Assembly: GCA_963971405.1 (NCBI GenBank) | Contig: OZ020486.1 | Location: 24,699,419 to 24,763,418 of the forward strand | DNA length: 64,000 bases | Reading direction: 5' to 3' | Source: Psococerastis gibbosa | Lineage: Eukaryota > Arthropoda > Insecta > Psocodea > Psocidae | Notes under the pieces: generated by a model | What the model saw: only the letters and a program-made list of their open reading frames with translations | Database searches by the model: none | Told to the model about the DNA's origin: nothing | In this document: in pieces, positions 1 to 12,282 of the stretch | Numbering within the stretch: the stretch's first letter is position 1 | How the letters are laid out: each line of letters starts with the position of its first letter | Program-made: the position numbers and the translations under genes

Positions 1-2543
1 TCTTTCGTTAATAATCATAAAAACTAATAAGTACGTATTTGTGCAATGATAAAATATATATATCATTTCGAACCATTTTCATTCTGATTAGATTACTGCA
101 GATGGCCCCGCTTTCATTTTATCAGAAATAATCAAAGTAGAAAAATCAAAACTGTTGTTTTCCCGACGGAAGCAGCAATCTCCCATTTGAAGGAAGGATC
201 TTCTCCCGAGAAAATAATCAACCATGGGAGGAATGTTTAAAACGTCTTTTCCGACATAATGAAAGAATTCACTCAGCCTCATCTAATTCAAATTCATGAT
301 CAGTTCGAAAAAGACTTTTCATTTCTACTCTCCCAAAATGTCTTACTTTCTTTTACTTGGGTTAACCGACGCGGTCTCTTATAGACTGAAAAGAATACTA
401 ATTTTTTCACTTTAAGTCACCCTGCTTTTCAAAGCTAATCGGTTGAATATTAATCGTTCTGATTCTTATACTTTAAAAAATTCATTTCGTGACTGGCATT
501 CACCATTGATTGGGTTCCCGTAACTGCGTGTACGGGTTACAGTATGTGAAAACTATGTTTATTTTCGACCAAGCTGGGTTGCTCTACTATTTTTGATTTT
601 TCACTCCCAAGCCATTCTGAAAGGTTTTGAATAAAATTTAATATTTGCATTGTATTGTACAATACATACGAAGGAATAAAGAGAGAAGTTACACTAAAGC
701 AATAACTTAATTGAATTGAATTGGATTGAAACGACTTTATTAAAATACCAAAAGGCCAACAATAAGATTGTATAGAGTCATGTTTTCTTTGATAGAATTT
801 TTTTATTTTTAAAAATGATAAGGGAAAAGGCCACTATTTACCACCTATTGCATGTAATCCAATTTTAGACACAGCCCCAATTTCTATAAATATGCAGATT
901 AGTCAACCCCATAAAATAACTAAAACAAAATTTTCCAAGCGCTGGTTAATTCAAGTATTTCATGGACAGTACAGTATGTTGCAGCCTACAAAGTAACTTT
1001 GTATAGCTGAAATAGAATTTTAAAGTGGCATATAAAAGAGATAAAGCATAATACTGTAAACTAGTTGGAGCACAAAGTTAAAAGTTGTCTTTCCCAACAA
1101 CTTTACAATATGAATGCTAAATTTTAGCTAAATCCCAACACCGGTTATACAAAGACTGGTCCATGTTATAGAAGCAAAACGTTTGAGGAAACAGCGCAGC
1201 GGTTTATTTATGTTTTTAGGGTGAGAATTTTCCTACCCAACAATTTCAATTAGGGTTCATCTCATTTCATCTTTGTTTTGCCCACGTCTCACATGCATGT
1301 TTCAATGCTAGAACTATTAAATAAATAGAGGAAATTACATTATTTATTTTATATTGGTAAAGATAATGGCAATGGTATAATATTATTTAACAAAGGGTAA
1401 GTTGAACTTACACTGCCTGTTGTATTAGTAGTCATTAGAGCACAAGGCCTCACAATCATCGAACAAGTAGGTAATCTAAAAATAACACCCTTTTTAAAGA
1501 TTAATATAGTGCAAGGTTATTACGTTTTTATTTTTTAGTATTTTTGTCTTTTTCCCCCAAATAAATTGAAATAAATATAATTCTATGAAGAGCCGTTTTT
1601 TGCCCCCTAAAATTTGGCACCTGGTTTACCTGAATCGTCTTGAACCCCCATATATCCGGCCCTAACTGTATGCGTACATATTTTAAACTATGTGGTTTCT
1701 TTCACTTAAATTATAGGATAAAGGATACAATATTGCAGTTGTTCCTAACACGCATGATTCTTTTGAACCGTTCGGAACAACTGTTTGTGGTAATGCCGAG
1801 TTTGAGGTAGTCACGCTAGAGACAGCACGATAAGCAATGATGGACGACGTGGTGAAGATGCATATAACTCAAACGCCCCTTTCAATATAACAAATCATGT
1901 GGGGAATTCAGCAGAATCTCATCGATTCTCTCCTTACTCTGGGGGAACATAGCCTTCGTATACGGTACAGTACAATAGTTGCGTAAGGTAAGGACATCTC
2001 AGACATGAACTATTTTTCACATTACTGATTTATTTTGTAGCTATACCTATTATTAAATATGTGGGATTCTATTAAACTGCTGAATTTGTGAAGATTGTAA
2101 TTTATTGGGGTTTCTTCTAGCCAACATTGGTCGTGAATTAGAAGGGCACTTTGTTTATGGGAGTTCTGGAATTCTCGTATTGGAGGAAACACAGTAGTGT
2201 TTCACTTCGTTTAAATACTAAAAGTAGTGCTTGCTTGGAATTGGTATTTGCCTTGTTTTTTAATCTATTGTAATTTTGTATTTGGCGACTTTTTGTGGAG
2301 GCCTCCTTTTTGTGGGGGTCCTGGGGCCGTGGCCCTTCTGGCCCCATAGCCAAACCAGTCACTGTTGAAATATACCATAACTGACAAAAAAAACAAAACC
2401 AATACTTCGACAAAACAATGCACGTAGAGAATGGCAATATTGTAAGTCCTGTTCTTAATTCCTCCATGGTGTAATTTTCAAAGTTTAGCTAATTAGCGCT
2501 ATTATCGTTTTGGTATTTGGAAATTACTTTTATGCAAACTTAC
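1..2543. other. Intron or flank downstream of exon g; mostly unannotated AT-rich DNA
   Basis: I see no supported exon here. The longest minus-strand frames (88-282 and 2138-2467) lack Ig motifs and consensus splice sites. One LINE/SINE tail fragment sits near 708-785. The remainder is AT-rich single-copy-looking DNA with scattered short G/C runs near 2290-2340. Confidence 0.6.
708..785 (-). repeat. 3' tail fragment of a dispersed retroelement (tail family T)
   Basis: An (ATTGA)n-like run followed by AACGACTTTATT and a stretch shared with 11866-11940. Read on the minus strand it ends in AATAAAGTCGTT and a short simple repeat, as expected of a LINE or SINE 3' end. The body of the element is not recognisable. 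Confidence 0.5.
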
Positions 2544-2719
2544 CGTCAAATTGTGGGCAATGAATTCACGAGTAATCTGCCCTGGCCACATGGGTATCTT
2601 CTCAGTAATCCATATTGTTTTTGTTGCAGGTGGATGAGCGCAGAACTCAAGAGATAAGTTCAAGTTCTGGCCAGTATATGCAGTTATGGTTGCATTTGGT
2701 GAATAGACCACAGGACGGC
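2544..2719 (-). CDS. IgSF protein, exon g: first half of Ig5
   Basis: The exon is 176 bases, entering in phase 1 and leaving in phase 0 at a GTAAGT donor; the acceptor is TTTCAG. It encodes RPVVYSPNATITAYTGQNL, then LEFCAHPPATKTIWITEK, and ends REFIAHNLT. It therefore has the B-strand cysteine and C-strand tryptophan but not the F strand. NAT, NLS and NLT sequons are present. The second half of the domain should lie at lower coordinates. I looked for it in positions 1-2500 and did not find it, so it is probably outside the window. The switch from phase 1 to phase 0 is a departure from the other exons. Confidence 0.88.
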
Positions 2720-2867
2720 CTGAAAAGAACAAAAAATACAATACCAATATGTGTAGGCACTATTACATAAATTTGTTACACGTTACTGGTGAAACTCGTT
2801 AAGTTTTGTAATTTTGTGCATGCTAGCTGTCTATGCGTACGTTGGACAGTATATATAATTACAAAAG

Positions 2868-3130
2868 CTTTCAGACTGGCGTCAGATGAGGAAGCAGTAG
2901 AATCCGGTCTGATTGGCCCCGGTCTATCTGAATTTTCAAACGTTTCGTTAACATCTGCAGTCGACATCTTCAGTGGAACTACGCATACATTACACTCGGA
3001 GGCTCGGTAGCAACTGAGAAGTCTACATATTGCCACTAAAGATGTCGACCGCGAATGTCGACGATACTTTTGGAAGTATGCTTTCAAATCGACCAAGGCC
3101 CTTCAATTGGGCTTTATGTTTCAGGGTTCA
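2868..3130. repeat. Head-to-head duplicated coding-like fragment
   Basis: Two divergent copies face each other. On the minus strand (about 2985 down to 2868) the frame reads PLKMSTADVNETFENSDRPG. On the plus strand (from about 3033) it reads PLKMSTANVDDTFGSMLSN then RPRP. The two share the PLKMSTA(D/N)V(N/D)(E/D)TF core and are separated by about 45 bases. Conservation at protein level in inverted orientation suggests relics of a transposon or gag-like open frame. I do not recognise the protein. The fragment lies about 150 bases upstream of the acceptor of exon g. Confidence 0.5.
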
Positions 3131-4351
3131 ATTGTTTCAATGTGTAATGATTACAACCCCAATCGTGTTAAGACATTTTGTAACTGATAATTACGGAAGT
3201 ATACCTTGCATATAGCAGATGTCTACGATTTCATAACCAAGTAGGCTTCATGGTACACACGCAGTAAGCAACAATTCATCCGAACTGGAGTATCAAGAAG
3301 AAATTGAATCCGGTGGGACTCGACTCAACGATCTGTTCCTTACCGGGACATCGTATTGTATGTAGACTGTAGAGTATCTAGTCAAAGCGGAATACGGTCG
3401 AATCCGTAATGTAGTAGTAAACAAGATGCTCCAATTAGGCATTCACCGTGGGCTTGAGTCCCACTGGATTCAGGATTTTGTTGTACTCTAGCTTGGATAC
3501 AATGTCCTAAGGATGTTGCCTCTTCAACCGAAAGTCAATACAGTGTCAAAATTGATAAATAAGCAACAAAACCGAAGACTTGCCAAGCCTCCTCAGCCAC
3601 TCAATCGAGGACTTAAGCCCTAAATACCTACCGAGTAACTAGGAGGAGGTTTCAGCCGAAGAAATAGAACATGGGTCTAACCACTGACTCGCTCCACTAG
3701 ACAGAATGCACTGGCTGGACTCTAACACTCAGTAGGTGTAAATAGGGCTTTCAGAATTTCAGCTATATAAAGAAGTCTACCTAAAATTTGAGTTTTAAAA
3801 AGAATAGACTGATAATAATATCATCTAGTTCGGTAATCACTATTTACCTACATATTACACTGGAAAAACTTGACTGCCAATGTTTGCAAAGCATACAATT
3901 TTTTTTTCTAAAAATGAATTCGCGTTCTTTCCAATAATTTTTTTTGAAGTTTGACGTCATATCTCATGTGAATGATTAAATTACAGAAAAACGGAAGTAG
4001 AAACAGAAAATAACTTTTCATCCTGTCGGAATTTCCGTCTACCAGAATTTTATATCAATTTAACAGGCATTTTTTCTGTTGAAAGGTAAGCGTTGTAGAC
4101 AGTAATCGAGAGATGGGTTTCCCTTTTAGGGTTATTTCAACTATGTCATCTTCACAAGAATTTTGAATGTAGAATAGGAAACTTTCCCGGTGAAGTAGGC
4201 TACATTTGACTCTTTGAGCTGTTTTTATTTGACTTTAGCCGTGTTGTTGAAATGAAATAAATAGTTTAATTATAAGTATTGTACTTTTAGGCTAGTACCT
4301 ATTTAGAGTAAGACATAATGAAAAATGGAAACTCCAGCCAAGATATATACT

Positions 4352-4380
4352 CTTATATATATATATATATATATATATAT
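4352..4380. repeat. (TA)n microsatellite
   Basis: An uninterrupted AT/TA dinucleotide run of nearly 30 bases immediately 5' of a SINE-B copy. Confidence 0.9.
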
Positions 4381-4385
4381 GGTAC

Positions 4386-4537
4386 ACTTCGGTGGCAAGG
4401 CGTGCTTGTACATGTGCGAGTCTACACGGAGACGTGTCGTAACTCAACACAAGTTCCTGTTAGGTGACTTAGTTAGACGATTGAAGAGGCTAATCGGATA
4501 CATTCATAAAATTGTTCGTACGCGATTTAACCTTTTA
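4386..4537 (+). repeat. SINE-B copy 1
   Basis: One of six copies of a ~150-bp family with the core GGAGACGTGTCGT, ACTCAACAC and GGATACATTCAT. Its left end reads TTCGGTGGCAAGG. TGGCAAGG resembles a tRNA box A and GTGCGAGTC resembles box B, so a tRNA-derived SINE is likely but not proven. Confidence 0.7.
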
Positions 4538-5400
4538 CAAACAAAATAAAACAAAAACAAAATCGACCATTAAATTTACAAATTGAGCCCATTCCGAATG
4601 AAAATGCTACCAAATTAAATAATCTCCATAATTTGAATACATGTCAAATTTAGGCGGTAGCCACCTCTACTTAATAACGTAGGAATGATACTGAGAGTTG
4701 AAACTGTATAAGCCACATCTGGTCACCCTAGATTACATAGGCCTACTGTTGGTAAGGAAATAGAAAATTTTGAAAAATTGGATGACAATCCCATGGCACC
4801 ACTACAGAGAATATACACTACAGAGAAAGATTATTGTAATTTGTTTGTGATGATACAACATTCTGATTAGTGCCGGAAAGTTGTCCTAGTCAGTACTCAG
4901 TAAGTATATACAATTGTAGTTATTTTACAGGGTTTTACAATATTTCTGCACTTTTAAAGCAGTGCCGAGTAAAGTTTCCAAAAATATCCTATACCAATCA
5001 GAAATATTGCTTTCAGTCTACATCCCGGATATATTATGTCGGAATTGAAATCCATTATCTTTATTAAAGTCCGCTATGGCAAATGCAGACTGATTCAATG
5101 ATTGTGGGCACAATGCACTACCAAGCTATATACTTGAACCTTTTCAATTTCATTGTGATGAATCGTGAAATGAAAGCCCAAAGATATTAAATTCCCCTAC
5201 GAACTGTCAAAAGAATCTGCCGGCTGCATCAGTAGCCATCAATGGCGCATTGTATTGACTTGGAGTCGGATCTGAATTTTCCGTCATATTACTGCCCAGA
5301 CGTACCGCTCTAACTCTCAGTTCTTCTCTAAGTGCAATGTGCAATTATTTGATAATAGCCTAATAGTTATATTCTGTATGGTGAATAGTGTAGTTGGTGG

Positions 5401-5550
5401 CAAGGCCGTAGCCAGGGGGGGGGGGTTCATGGTGGTTCAACCCCCCCCCCCTCCCGAACTGAAATGACATGGCACTAGATTGAATGGGATTTTCGGATTT
5501 TGAAATGAAAAATAAAAATTACTATTTAATAACCAATGAAATTTATAGTT
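5401..5550 (-). mobile_element. hAT-like MITE, truncated copy (H4)
   Basis: It starts CAAGGCCGTAGCCAGG and matches the reverse complement of the intact element at 54150-54327, including the G/C runs, then AATGACATGG and AATGAAATTTAT. The other terminus is missing, so it is a one-ended copy. Confidence 0.65.
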
Positions 5551-5817
5551 GTCCTAATTGAAAGTTGAAAGTCCTAGTTGCAGAGTCATCAATGAGGTGT
5601 TATAAAGAAGAAGAAATCATCTTTCTCTTCATTTTGATACATAGTATTGTACTATGTGCTCATGGCTATACCTACCACTAATTTTACAGTTTTGGAATTC
5701 CTTCGATATGTATTCCTTGGAGACAGTTATTTTTTAAATAATGTGCAATTTAACTGTTTCTGATCGGTGTTATAGTGACCGCTACAAAATGTACATTACA
5801 TCAAAGCGTAAAAGAAA

Positions 5818-5945
5818 GAGTCTTTACACGCCATGCGATCGGAGACGTGTCGTAACTCAACACGGGTACTAACTTATAGAGGCGACTGAAGAGGTCAATC
5901 GGATACATTCATTGCATTGTTTGTATGCGATTAATCTTTAAAAAA
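5818..5945 (+). repeat. SINE-B copy 2, 5' truncated
   Basis: Begins at GAGTCTTTACACGCC, just inside the family's box-B-like region, and runs to GCGATTAATCTTT. It lacks the GGTGGCAAGG left end. Confidence 0.7.
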
Positions 5946-6684
5946 TATATATAAATATATATATCTAAATTATGAGACCTCGTTTATCACTCTACGCACG
6001 ATATTTCATGATAAAATGGAAAGCGGGGAGCTAAATTGGTTCTTAACTGTTAGAGAGGACCAAAATTCACCCATTGTGGAAATAGGAGCAATTTTAAGTC
6101 ATTCTTTATATTTTAAAATGTATATTTAAAGCAAATGACAATTTTAAAAAATTGAGTATTTTGGCACTATATGGTATCAGCTGCTTCTGCATAAGTTACC
6201 TACTATTTCTAAATTTGAACGTGACGACTAAACTTCCAAGCGTTTCTCCTTGGAAAACTAACTTAGAACTGTAGACCGTTGATGAAATTTCACACTAGTT
6301 CGCTCTCGCAAAAGTTCTCTCTGTTGGTGTCTTCCACCTTTCTTTTCGTGTTTTTATCAAAGCTCCCAGCTTAAAATGAGCAAACTTTCAGAAATTCAAT
6401 TTTTCTCCTGCGTAAAAGATGCATTTGAAAGACTTTACGGTGTAACAGGAACATCTTGTATTAGAAAAATCCAGATTATTCGAGTAGTAACGGTCCACTG
6501 TACTATTTTTAAAGCTGAAATAAATGCAAAAAGGTGGTAATGGTTTAAGGTGGCATCCCCAACAATAGGTTTTCCAAATGGAGTCCATCATGGTAATGTC
6601 ATGGTAAATGGTAAACATTAGCTAAACATAAACAAAAATTTGTGCAGAACCGAATTTTTCGGGTTACAGTTATCATAAGAAAGA

Positions 6685-6874
6685 AAAACTTTACCCGAAA
6701 GGTTGTTGGTTCGAGTCCTACACTTCCTACATTTTTTGGCGATGCTTCGGAGGGCTTGCAAAGCAGGTGGTCCCGGGCCTTCTCAGTTGAGTGTAAGAGA
6801 GGGCTTTATAGCCCTGACTCCGCTAGGTTGGCTTAGTAATAGAACAAAAAGTGCTTATTTATTTATTTATTTAA
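6685..6874 (+). repeat. SINE-A copy 1
   Basis: A tRNA-derived SINE with box B GGTTCGAGTCC, the core GATGCTTCGGAGGGC and CTCCGCTAGGTTGGCTTAG, and a (TTTA)n tail. The first bases of the tRNA-like head are missing. It lies 130 bases from copy 2 in opposite orientation. Confidence 0.85.
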
Positions 6875-7007
6875 ATCAGATTTTAATGTTAATATTCAAG
6901 AAAATTCAAATAAACCCGCGAAAACCAATCGATTTAATTGAACTTTTTCACCTGTCTCCCCTCTGGATACAATCTTAGCTACGCCCATGTAAATTAAATT
7001 AAAATAA

Positions 7008-7189
7008 TGACTTCTAGTTCTGTTACTAAGCCAACCTAGTGGAGTTAGCTCACCTAGAAAGGCCTGGGACCACCTGCTTTACATGCCCTCCGAATGATGG
7101 TCAGAAAATGTAGCAAGTGTGGGACACGCACCAACAACCTATCAGGTGAAATTCGGAGTCTGTAATACTACTCTAAATGTCCTGACATG
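7008..7189 (-). repeat. SINE-A copy 2
   Basis: Reverse-orientation copy, from ACTAAGCCAACCTAG to ATGTCCTGACATG. The box B region is mutated (GGGACACGCACC). With copy 1 it forms a large inverted repeat. Confidence 0.85.
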
Positions 7190-8378
7190 CCCCGCGTATA
7201 CGACTACTGTTGTGTGATAAATTTGAATGCAATTGCATTTGATGACAAATAAGTTTATCATTTGCATGAAAATGAAAAGAAAGCCATGAACTTTGCCGGA
7301 GGGAAAATTTTCTTTACCCAACACGAACTCTATCAAGATTGATCATTTCTGGTCATGTACACAGAATTTCCAATTTGCCCTCGTAATCTCCATACAAATG
7401 GAACCATCTCGAAGGGGCCATACGTCATTTAGCGGGCGGTTGACATTTAGTGAGGCCCCAACACGCCGGGGGCGGCACCGCGGGGAAATGTCCCCCTAAG
7501 TGTGACGTGGTGAGGTTAACAGTGGGGTTGACCTACAATTAATAATTCGCCGTAAGGGTGAAGAATGAGGGGGAGGAATTGAAAATAGCTCTGGGATTAG
7601 ACATTTTGAGAGTCTGGGTTTTTGTTGAAACTCAGCTTTTGAGTATTTTGAGTATTTATTTATTAATAAAAAAACACAATAAAATTAATAATTAATATCA
7701 AAGGGCCACACTAAGTGCACTTGCGTCGTGGCCCTTATAGCTATACCTGCCTATCTAGGTGATAGGGAGATATAATTCTCTAGTGGTCGTTTTTACAGAC
7801 TTCGCAAAATAAAAGAACGGATAGGTGTGAACCCATAAATGCCTTCTTATTGAAGTGTAACTTCTTTATCAACGTAGGGAGAAAATCTTCGTTACGCGCC
7901 ATATTGGGACTCGCCCACGTGGTGGGTTACGCGCCATCTTGTTACGCGCCATCTTGATTGTTGTACTCATGGATGACGCTCATTTTGAATTACAGACAGC
8001 ATGGGGCCATTTACTCAGAAGCCAGAAAAATGTGTAATCGAAACCGAGACACCCGCGTGTGAAGCGGGCATTGTTCCTCGGCACTACAGAGGCAAGTGTT
8101 CCGTTTTACAAGTTTGCCGATACGGCAATGGACTCCATCCCCCGACTCGCACACTAACCTTCCGTAACCTAAGATGTCGACTATGCCAGTTAAATCAGCA
8201 TTTATAGACCCGTCTAAAGAATTTACTGATTTATTTTATTTATTACTTACCGCGTACTCTAATTTTTACTTCTATTTTGGGCAGATTTAGAACACCTATC
8301 TTAATTGAAATTATACCCATGTCGTCTTCTATTCTTCCTCTTTCAAGCCATGCTATGTTTGTTGTGGTAGGGCAAAGG

Positions 8379-8935
8379 GTTCGACTTTGGGGGGAGGAAA
8401 CGTGAGGAGGTGCGCGAAAATAGGCCTTTTTCAGCCGCGTTTTTGGAGGTGTTAATATCAATTTGAAAACTTCAAACAACTACTTTAGTTCTTTTCCACC
8501 TTCCTCACTCTTTCTAGACATGTATTCAGTTTTACTATCCGTCTCTTCGTTCAGGGTCAGGAGAGTGTAGGCCATCCGTGTTGCGGTGGAAAACAGGTTC
8601 AAAGGGTACTCTTCCAAATTACATGCATAGACTAAAAAAATTCCACAGCCTGCAATTTTCAACCGAAATTAATTTTTAATGTCTCATTAAAAGCAGTATG
8701 AATTAAGGTCTCAAACGAGTATAATTACATATTTTAAAAATGAGTTCTTCACCCCTTAAACACGAGTGGAACTTGTGGAACGAGTGGAATTGGTAAAAAA
8801 TGACGTTCGGCTTTGGGGGTGTGAAACTTCAGGAGGTGCGCACGATTTTCAACAAAAGCGGTCACGTTATTATCTATATAAAAAATTCAAACTACTTAAG
8901 GGCTTTTCCACATTTCTTTCTCTTTCCAGCCATAT
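8379..8935 (+). repeat. Two-copy degenerate direct repeat
   Basis: Units at about 8379-8525 and 8804-8935 share TTCGRCTTTGGGGG, AGGAGGTGCGC, and CTTTTCCAC followed by a TCTTTC-rich end. Spacing is about 425 bases. The unit is not assigned to any family. Confidence 0.6.
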
Positions 8936-10061
8936 ATTATGTAAGTGAAATTTAGTAAATTAGGCGTTGCCACGTTAAACTATCGTCTGTAAACCGACTT
9001 TACTACCGACTTACAGACAGCCAATATAATTAATGAAATGCTATTATAATCTTAACAACAATAAGGTAAAATAAAATAATTGAATTATTTGTATACGTTT
9101 ATAATAATAAAAACGGTTTGCTTAAAATTTATCTACTTTAGCTTTACTTTACCACTTTCTGTAAAGTTGTAAATATATTGTAGTGGATAATTTTTCGAAA
9201 AATGATGCCATAATGAATTTTCACTTCTTATACGTGTGTACACCGATACACACACGCTAATTTTTTTAAATCCATTATTAGTATATGTGCCGTAATAGAT
9301 AAAACGGTGCCATGTTTTTTTGTTCAATTTTGGCTGCTTATATTTTATCTATCTATTGTGGTGATTCCAACACGCCTTTTGGCTTTGTGGCACCGGTTTT
9401 AGTAATAATTGTAATGTTTTTGTTGTTGTTGATAAATACACGCTTTATTATTATAATTATTATCCTAATAAGGCACTGGATTGATTGATGACACAATTGC
9501 AAAAAAGAAGATAGAAAAATAATAATACACAGGTCTATTAAGGGTTACACTGATAAGCTAATTGCAGCTCCAGTAATTATATTACAATATATATTATTAT
9601 ATATTTTATACTTTATATACCATACATGTACTGTATAATATACACTATTATAAGGGCAGAAAAACTCCAGTTAAATAAAAAGAATACTTCCACATGCCTA
9701 TTTCCATGCAAATGTAACAGTAACGATTATTTGCGTAGGTACGGCATCATACAAAGAAATAGTTTCTTTGCTGGAAGAATTGAGAAATAGGCGGTCGTTA
9801 TGGAGCGAGCAGTAGGAGATCTGTGAACGAGCAGATAACGGTTAGTTTTTATAGGAGAACATAACATAGACAAGATATAAATGGATTGAGCAAGACTTAT
9901 TTTTTATCTTACCCTCAAGGCATGTGTGGTGCTTTCTTTACTATGTAGCCAATATGGAGAATAGCCTAAATTTTTATTGCGTTCTTGTTAATGAGGTTAA
10001 TAAGCAATAAATATTAGTGTCAAATATTTCTTGGGGCAAAGCAAGTAGCACGGAGGCAATT

Positions 10062-10600
10062 AGTTCGGTGGCAAGGTGGTAACGTGCTTAGGCTAGGGCT
10101 ATTTACAAAAACGGTGACGTGGTAGCAGACATTCAAGACTTAGTTGGCGTTTCCACCGACCTCGTATTGCAGAATGCAAATGACATTGACGGAAATTAGA
10201 ATTTTTCTTTTTATAGAAATCTATTAAAATGTTTGTACTTAACATATTCCATGACGCCATTTTCTAATTTTAGTTTGTTTGTTTGTGATTTTACTGTATG
10301 ATCATTGATCAATTTTTACTATGGCATAGAGGAAAATAAACATTTCCGTCAATTCTGCAATGCGAGGTCGGTGGAAACCCCGCCTAAGTCTTGAATATCT
10401 GCTACCACGTCACTGTTTTTGTAAATAGCCTTAGCCGGTCGGTGGAATGGGCGCCTTATACTTGTGCGAGTCTCTACACATCTTGCGATTGGAGACGTGT
10501 CGTGACTCGACACAAGTATCTATTAGGTTACATAGTGAATTGAAGTGATTGAAGAGGCTAATCGGATGCATTCATTAAATTGTTTGTACGCAATTGACCT
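10062..10600 (+). repeat. SINE-B copy 3, split by a family M MITE
   Basis: The left part TTCGGTGGCAAGGTGG to GTGCTTA ends at 10090. The right part resumes at 10456 with TTATACTTGTGCGAG and ends near 10600. Removing the MITE and one TTA restores the arrangement seen at 4386-4537. Confidence 0.8.
10091..10455 (+). mobile_element. PIF/Harbinger-like MITE (M1) nested in SINE-B
   Basis: Flanked by TTA on both sides (10088-10090 and 10456-10458). The right terminus is CCGGTCGGTGGAATGGGCGCC. The left terminus begins GGCTAGGGC, having lost about 20 bases of the inverted repeat. The interior has TGATCATTGATCA and GACGTGGTAGCAGAC. A 3-bp TTA duplication is the hallmark of PIF/Harbinger elements. There is no coding capacity. 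Confidence 0.8.
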
Positions 10601-11155
10601 ATACATATACTGTAAGTTACATTATATATGAAACCGGCCACTCAGCAGTTAGATTCAAGTAGCCACGGGGCACGGGTATTAAGCAAGTTCCTGCGAAGCT
10701 TTCGTATATAGTCAGCATGGTCTCACCTACTAAACATGCAATCATGGATAACTTTCCACTAATAGTATGAGAAAGTTTTAGTTGTTACGATAATGCCGAT
10801 AATAATTCACAGATTAACACAAATTCTCTAAGAGACAACCTCAGGAGAAAACCTTCCACTTGTCAAAATCAAAAAAGTTTTCTTCTTAGATAAGTATCCT
10901 TCAACCAACGTTTGTGCTGGTCTCGCAGCTATATTAATTGTGTCTGTATGTATTGTACAATAGACTTATTCTAGCCTGTATATTGTAAATCAGACGTTAG
11001 AAGGGAAAACTGAAAATTGTAACAAGGTGAAATTTAAAGGTTTGTCTTGTCCTCCTTGCCCCAATATCAAAAGGCCTTACCTTGCTTTGCGCTTGTAGGT
11101 ACCGAAAGTTCGGTGCTTCTCACTTTGATTAATACATAGTGGTATTATATAGTAT

Positions 11156-11350
11156 ATATAACACTGACATCTAATTAACTTTGGTTGAAGAGGTAACCTC
11201 CTCGTTATAAACGAAATTAGAGGATTTGGGCTTAGCGGGATTCGAACCCACGACCTACGCCTAACCGGGGCGTCGTCTTAACCAAAGGCTTGTGGTCCAG
11301 CGGTAGATCGTGGGTTCAAATCCCGCCAAGCCCAGTTTTTTCCATATCCC
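11156..11350. repeat. tRNA-like family G, head-to-head pair (G1)
   Basis: A minus-strand copy (TAACACTGACAT at 11156 through to the tRNA-like part near 11280) abuts a plus-strand copy (GGCTTGTGGTCCAGCGG to AAGCCCAG near 11335). Both carry tRNA-like box B (GGTTCGAAT or GGTTCAAAT) and the AATTTCG 3' flank. The result is a palindrome of two tRNA-like units. Confidence 0.7.
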
Positions 11351-11693
11351 CTAATTTCGCTTCTCACTTTGAATGGTAATACAGCTCGTTGCCTCACGTC
11401 TCACTATTTAAGCGAATTTATTATATACTTTTTATATATACTCGAACCCTCAACCTGGTTAATTTAAAAGCTTCACTAGAGGCTACTACACAGGAAAGTG
11501 ACAACGGGTTTAACCACTACGAAAGATGCCACGAAGACAAAGGACTCTTAGCTACCATATAATTAGACGCAGATCACTTTGGAACTTGCCGGACAGCTTC
11601 GGCAAGCAACTTGTTAGTTAGTGCTACCAACTTTTGTACAAGTCCCCTTCCAAGAAAACTGAACAGAGATGAAGTGAATTTATTGCCCTTTAT

Positions 11694-12147
11694 GAGGATC
11701 TGCTACGTAGAAAATTGACACTCCAAAATTAAATTTTTATTTTTTATTTCATTAACTCGGCAAGTTATTAAGAATTTGGCTAATTAACGTTGTAGAAGAC
11801 TACTTCGTGCGTCATATAATTGGGTATTTTTACTTTTCAGTTTTGTATTTTTTTCAAAAATTCTAATGAATGAATGAATGAACGACTTTATTGCAATACA
11901 AATGGCGAACAATAAGACTATAAAGTCTTTTCTTCATGTTTAACGCGAAATTTCAGTCCCCAATAGTTTTTATGAAAAAACTAAGAACCAAAAATGTAAT
12001 ATTTCCCATTGTATGATGCATGGGGTAGTTTTCTACAACTCAAATGCGTCGTATCTTTAATCACTTGCATTGTTTATTAAATAAAAATTAAAAAGTCAAT
12101 CAAAACAACAAATTTTGGGGTGCTAATTTTCTATGCAGTATGTCCTC
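11694..12147. mobile_element. Fold-back MITE, family F copy 1
   Basis: Long inverted repeats: CTACGTAGAAAATTG on the left pairs with CTAATTTTCTATGCAG on the right, and GTAGAAGACTACTTCGTGC pairs with a region near 12030. It is related to 27296-27676. A tail-family T fragment (11866-11940) is inserted in the middle. Confidence 0.75.
11866..11940 (-). repeat. Tail family T fragment inserted in family F MITE
   Basis: An (ATGA)n run then AACGACTTTATTGCAATAC, matching 708-785 and absent from the sister MITE at 27296-27676. It therefore inserted after the MITE. Confidence 0.6.
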
Positions 12148-12282
12148 TCAAATGAATTTTCATTGTTTGTCTCCTTAATGCCTGAAATCCCTTAAATTAT
12201 TCAATTTTTCAGTTTTTTTGGCAATATTAAGAGCTTATTAACTTTCGAACCTACTTCAGAGGAAGATATTAAATTCACTCAC

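Larger units (their letters stand above)
2720..12282 (-). other. Intron between exons f and g (9.6 kb)
   Basis: The intron is packed with repeats annotated separately (inverted coding-like duplication, SINE-A, SINE-B, hAT-like, family M, G and F elements). Stretches where I see nothing specific: 3780-4350, 4540-5400, 5950-6680, 7190-8375, 8950-10060 and 10600-11155. An unclassified low-AT segment at 3240-3780 contains a tRNA T-arm-like hairpin (GTGGG, seven-base loop, CCCAC near 3448-3464), so it may be an old tRNA-derived repeat. Confidence 0.7.

Noticed and set aside
6642-6978. Plus-strand frames near 6642-6978, and similar ones near 41417, 43614, 53795 and 54534
   Set aside because: All are translations of SINE-A copies; the recurring VGLEPTTFRV-type peptide is box B and its flank read as protein.
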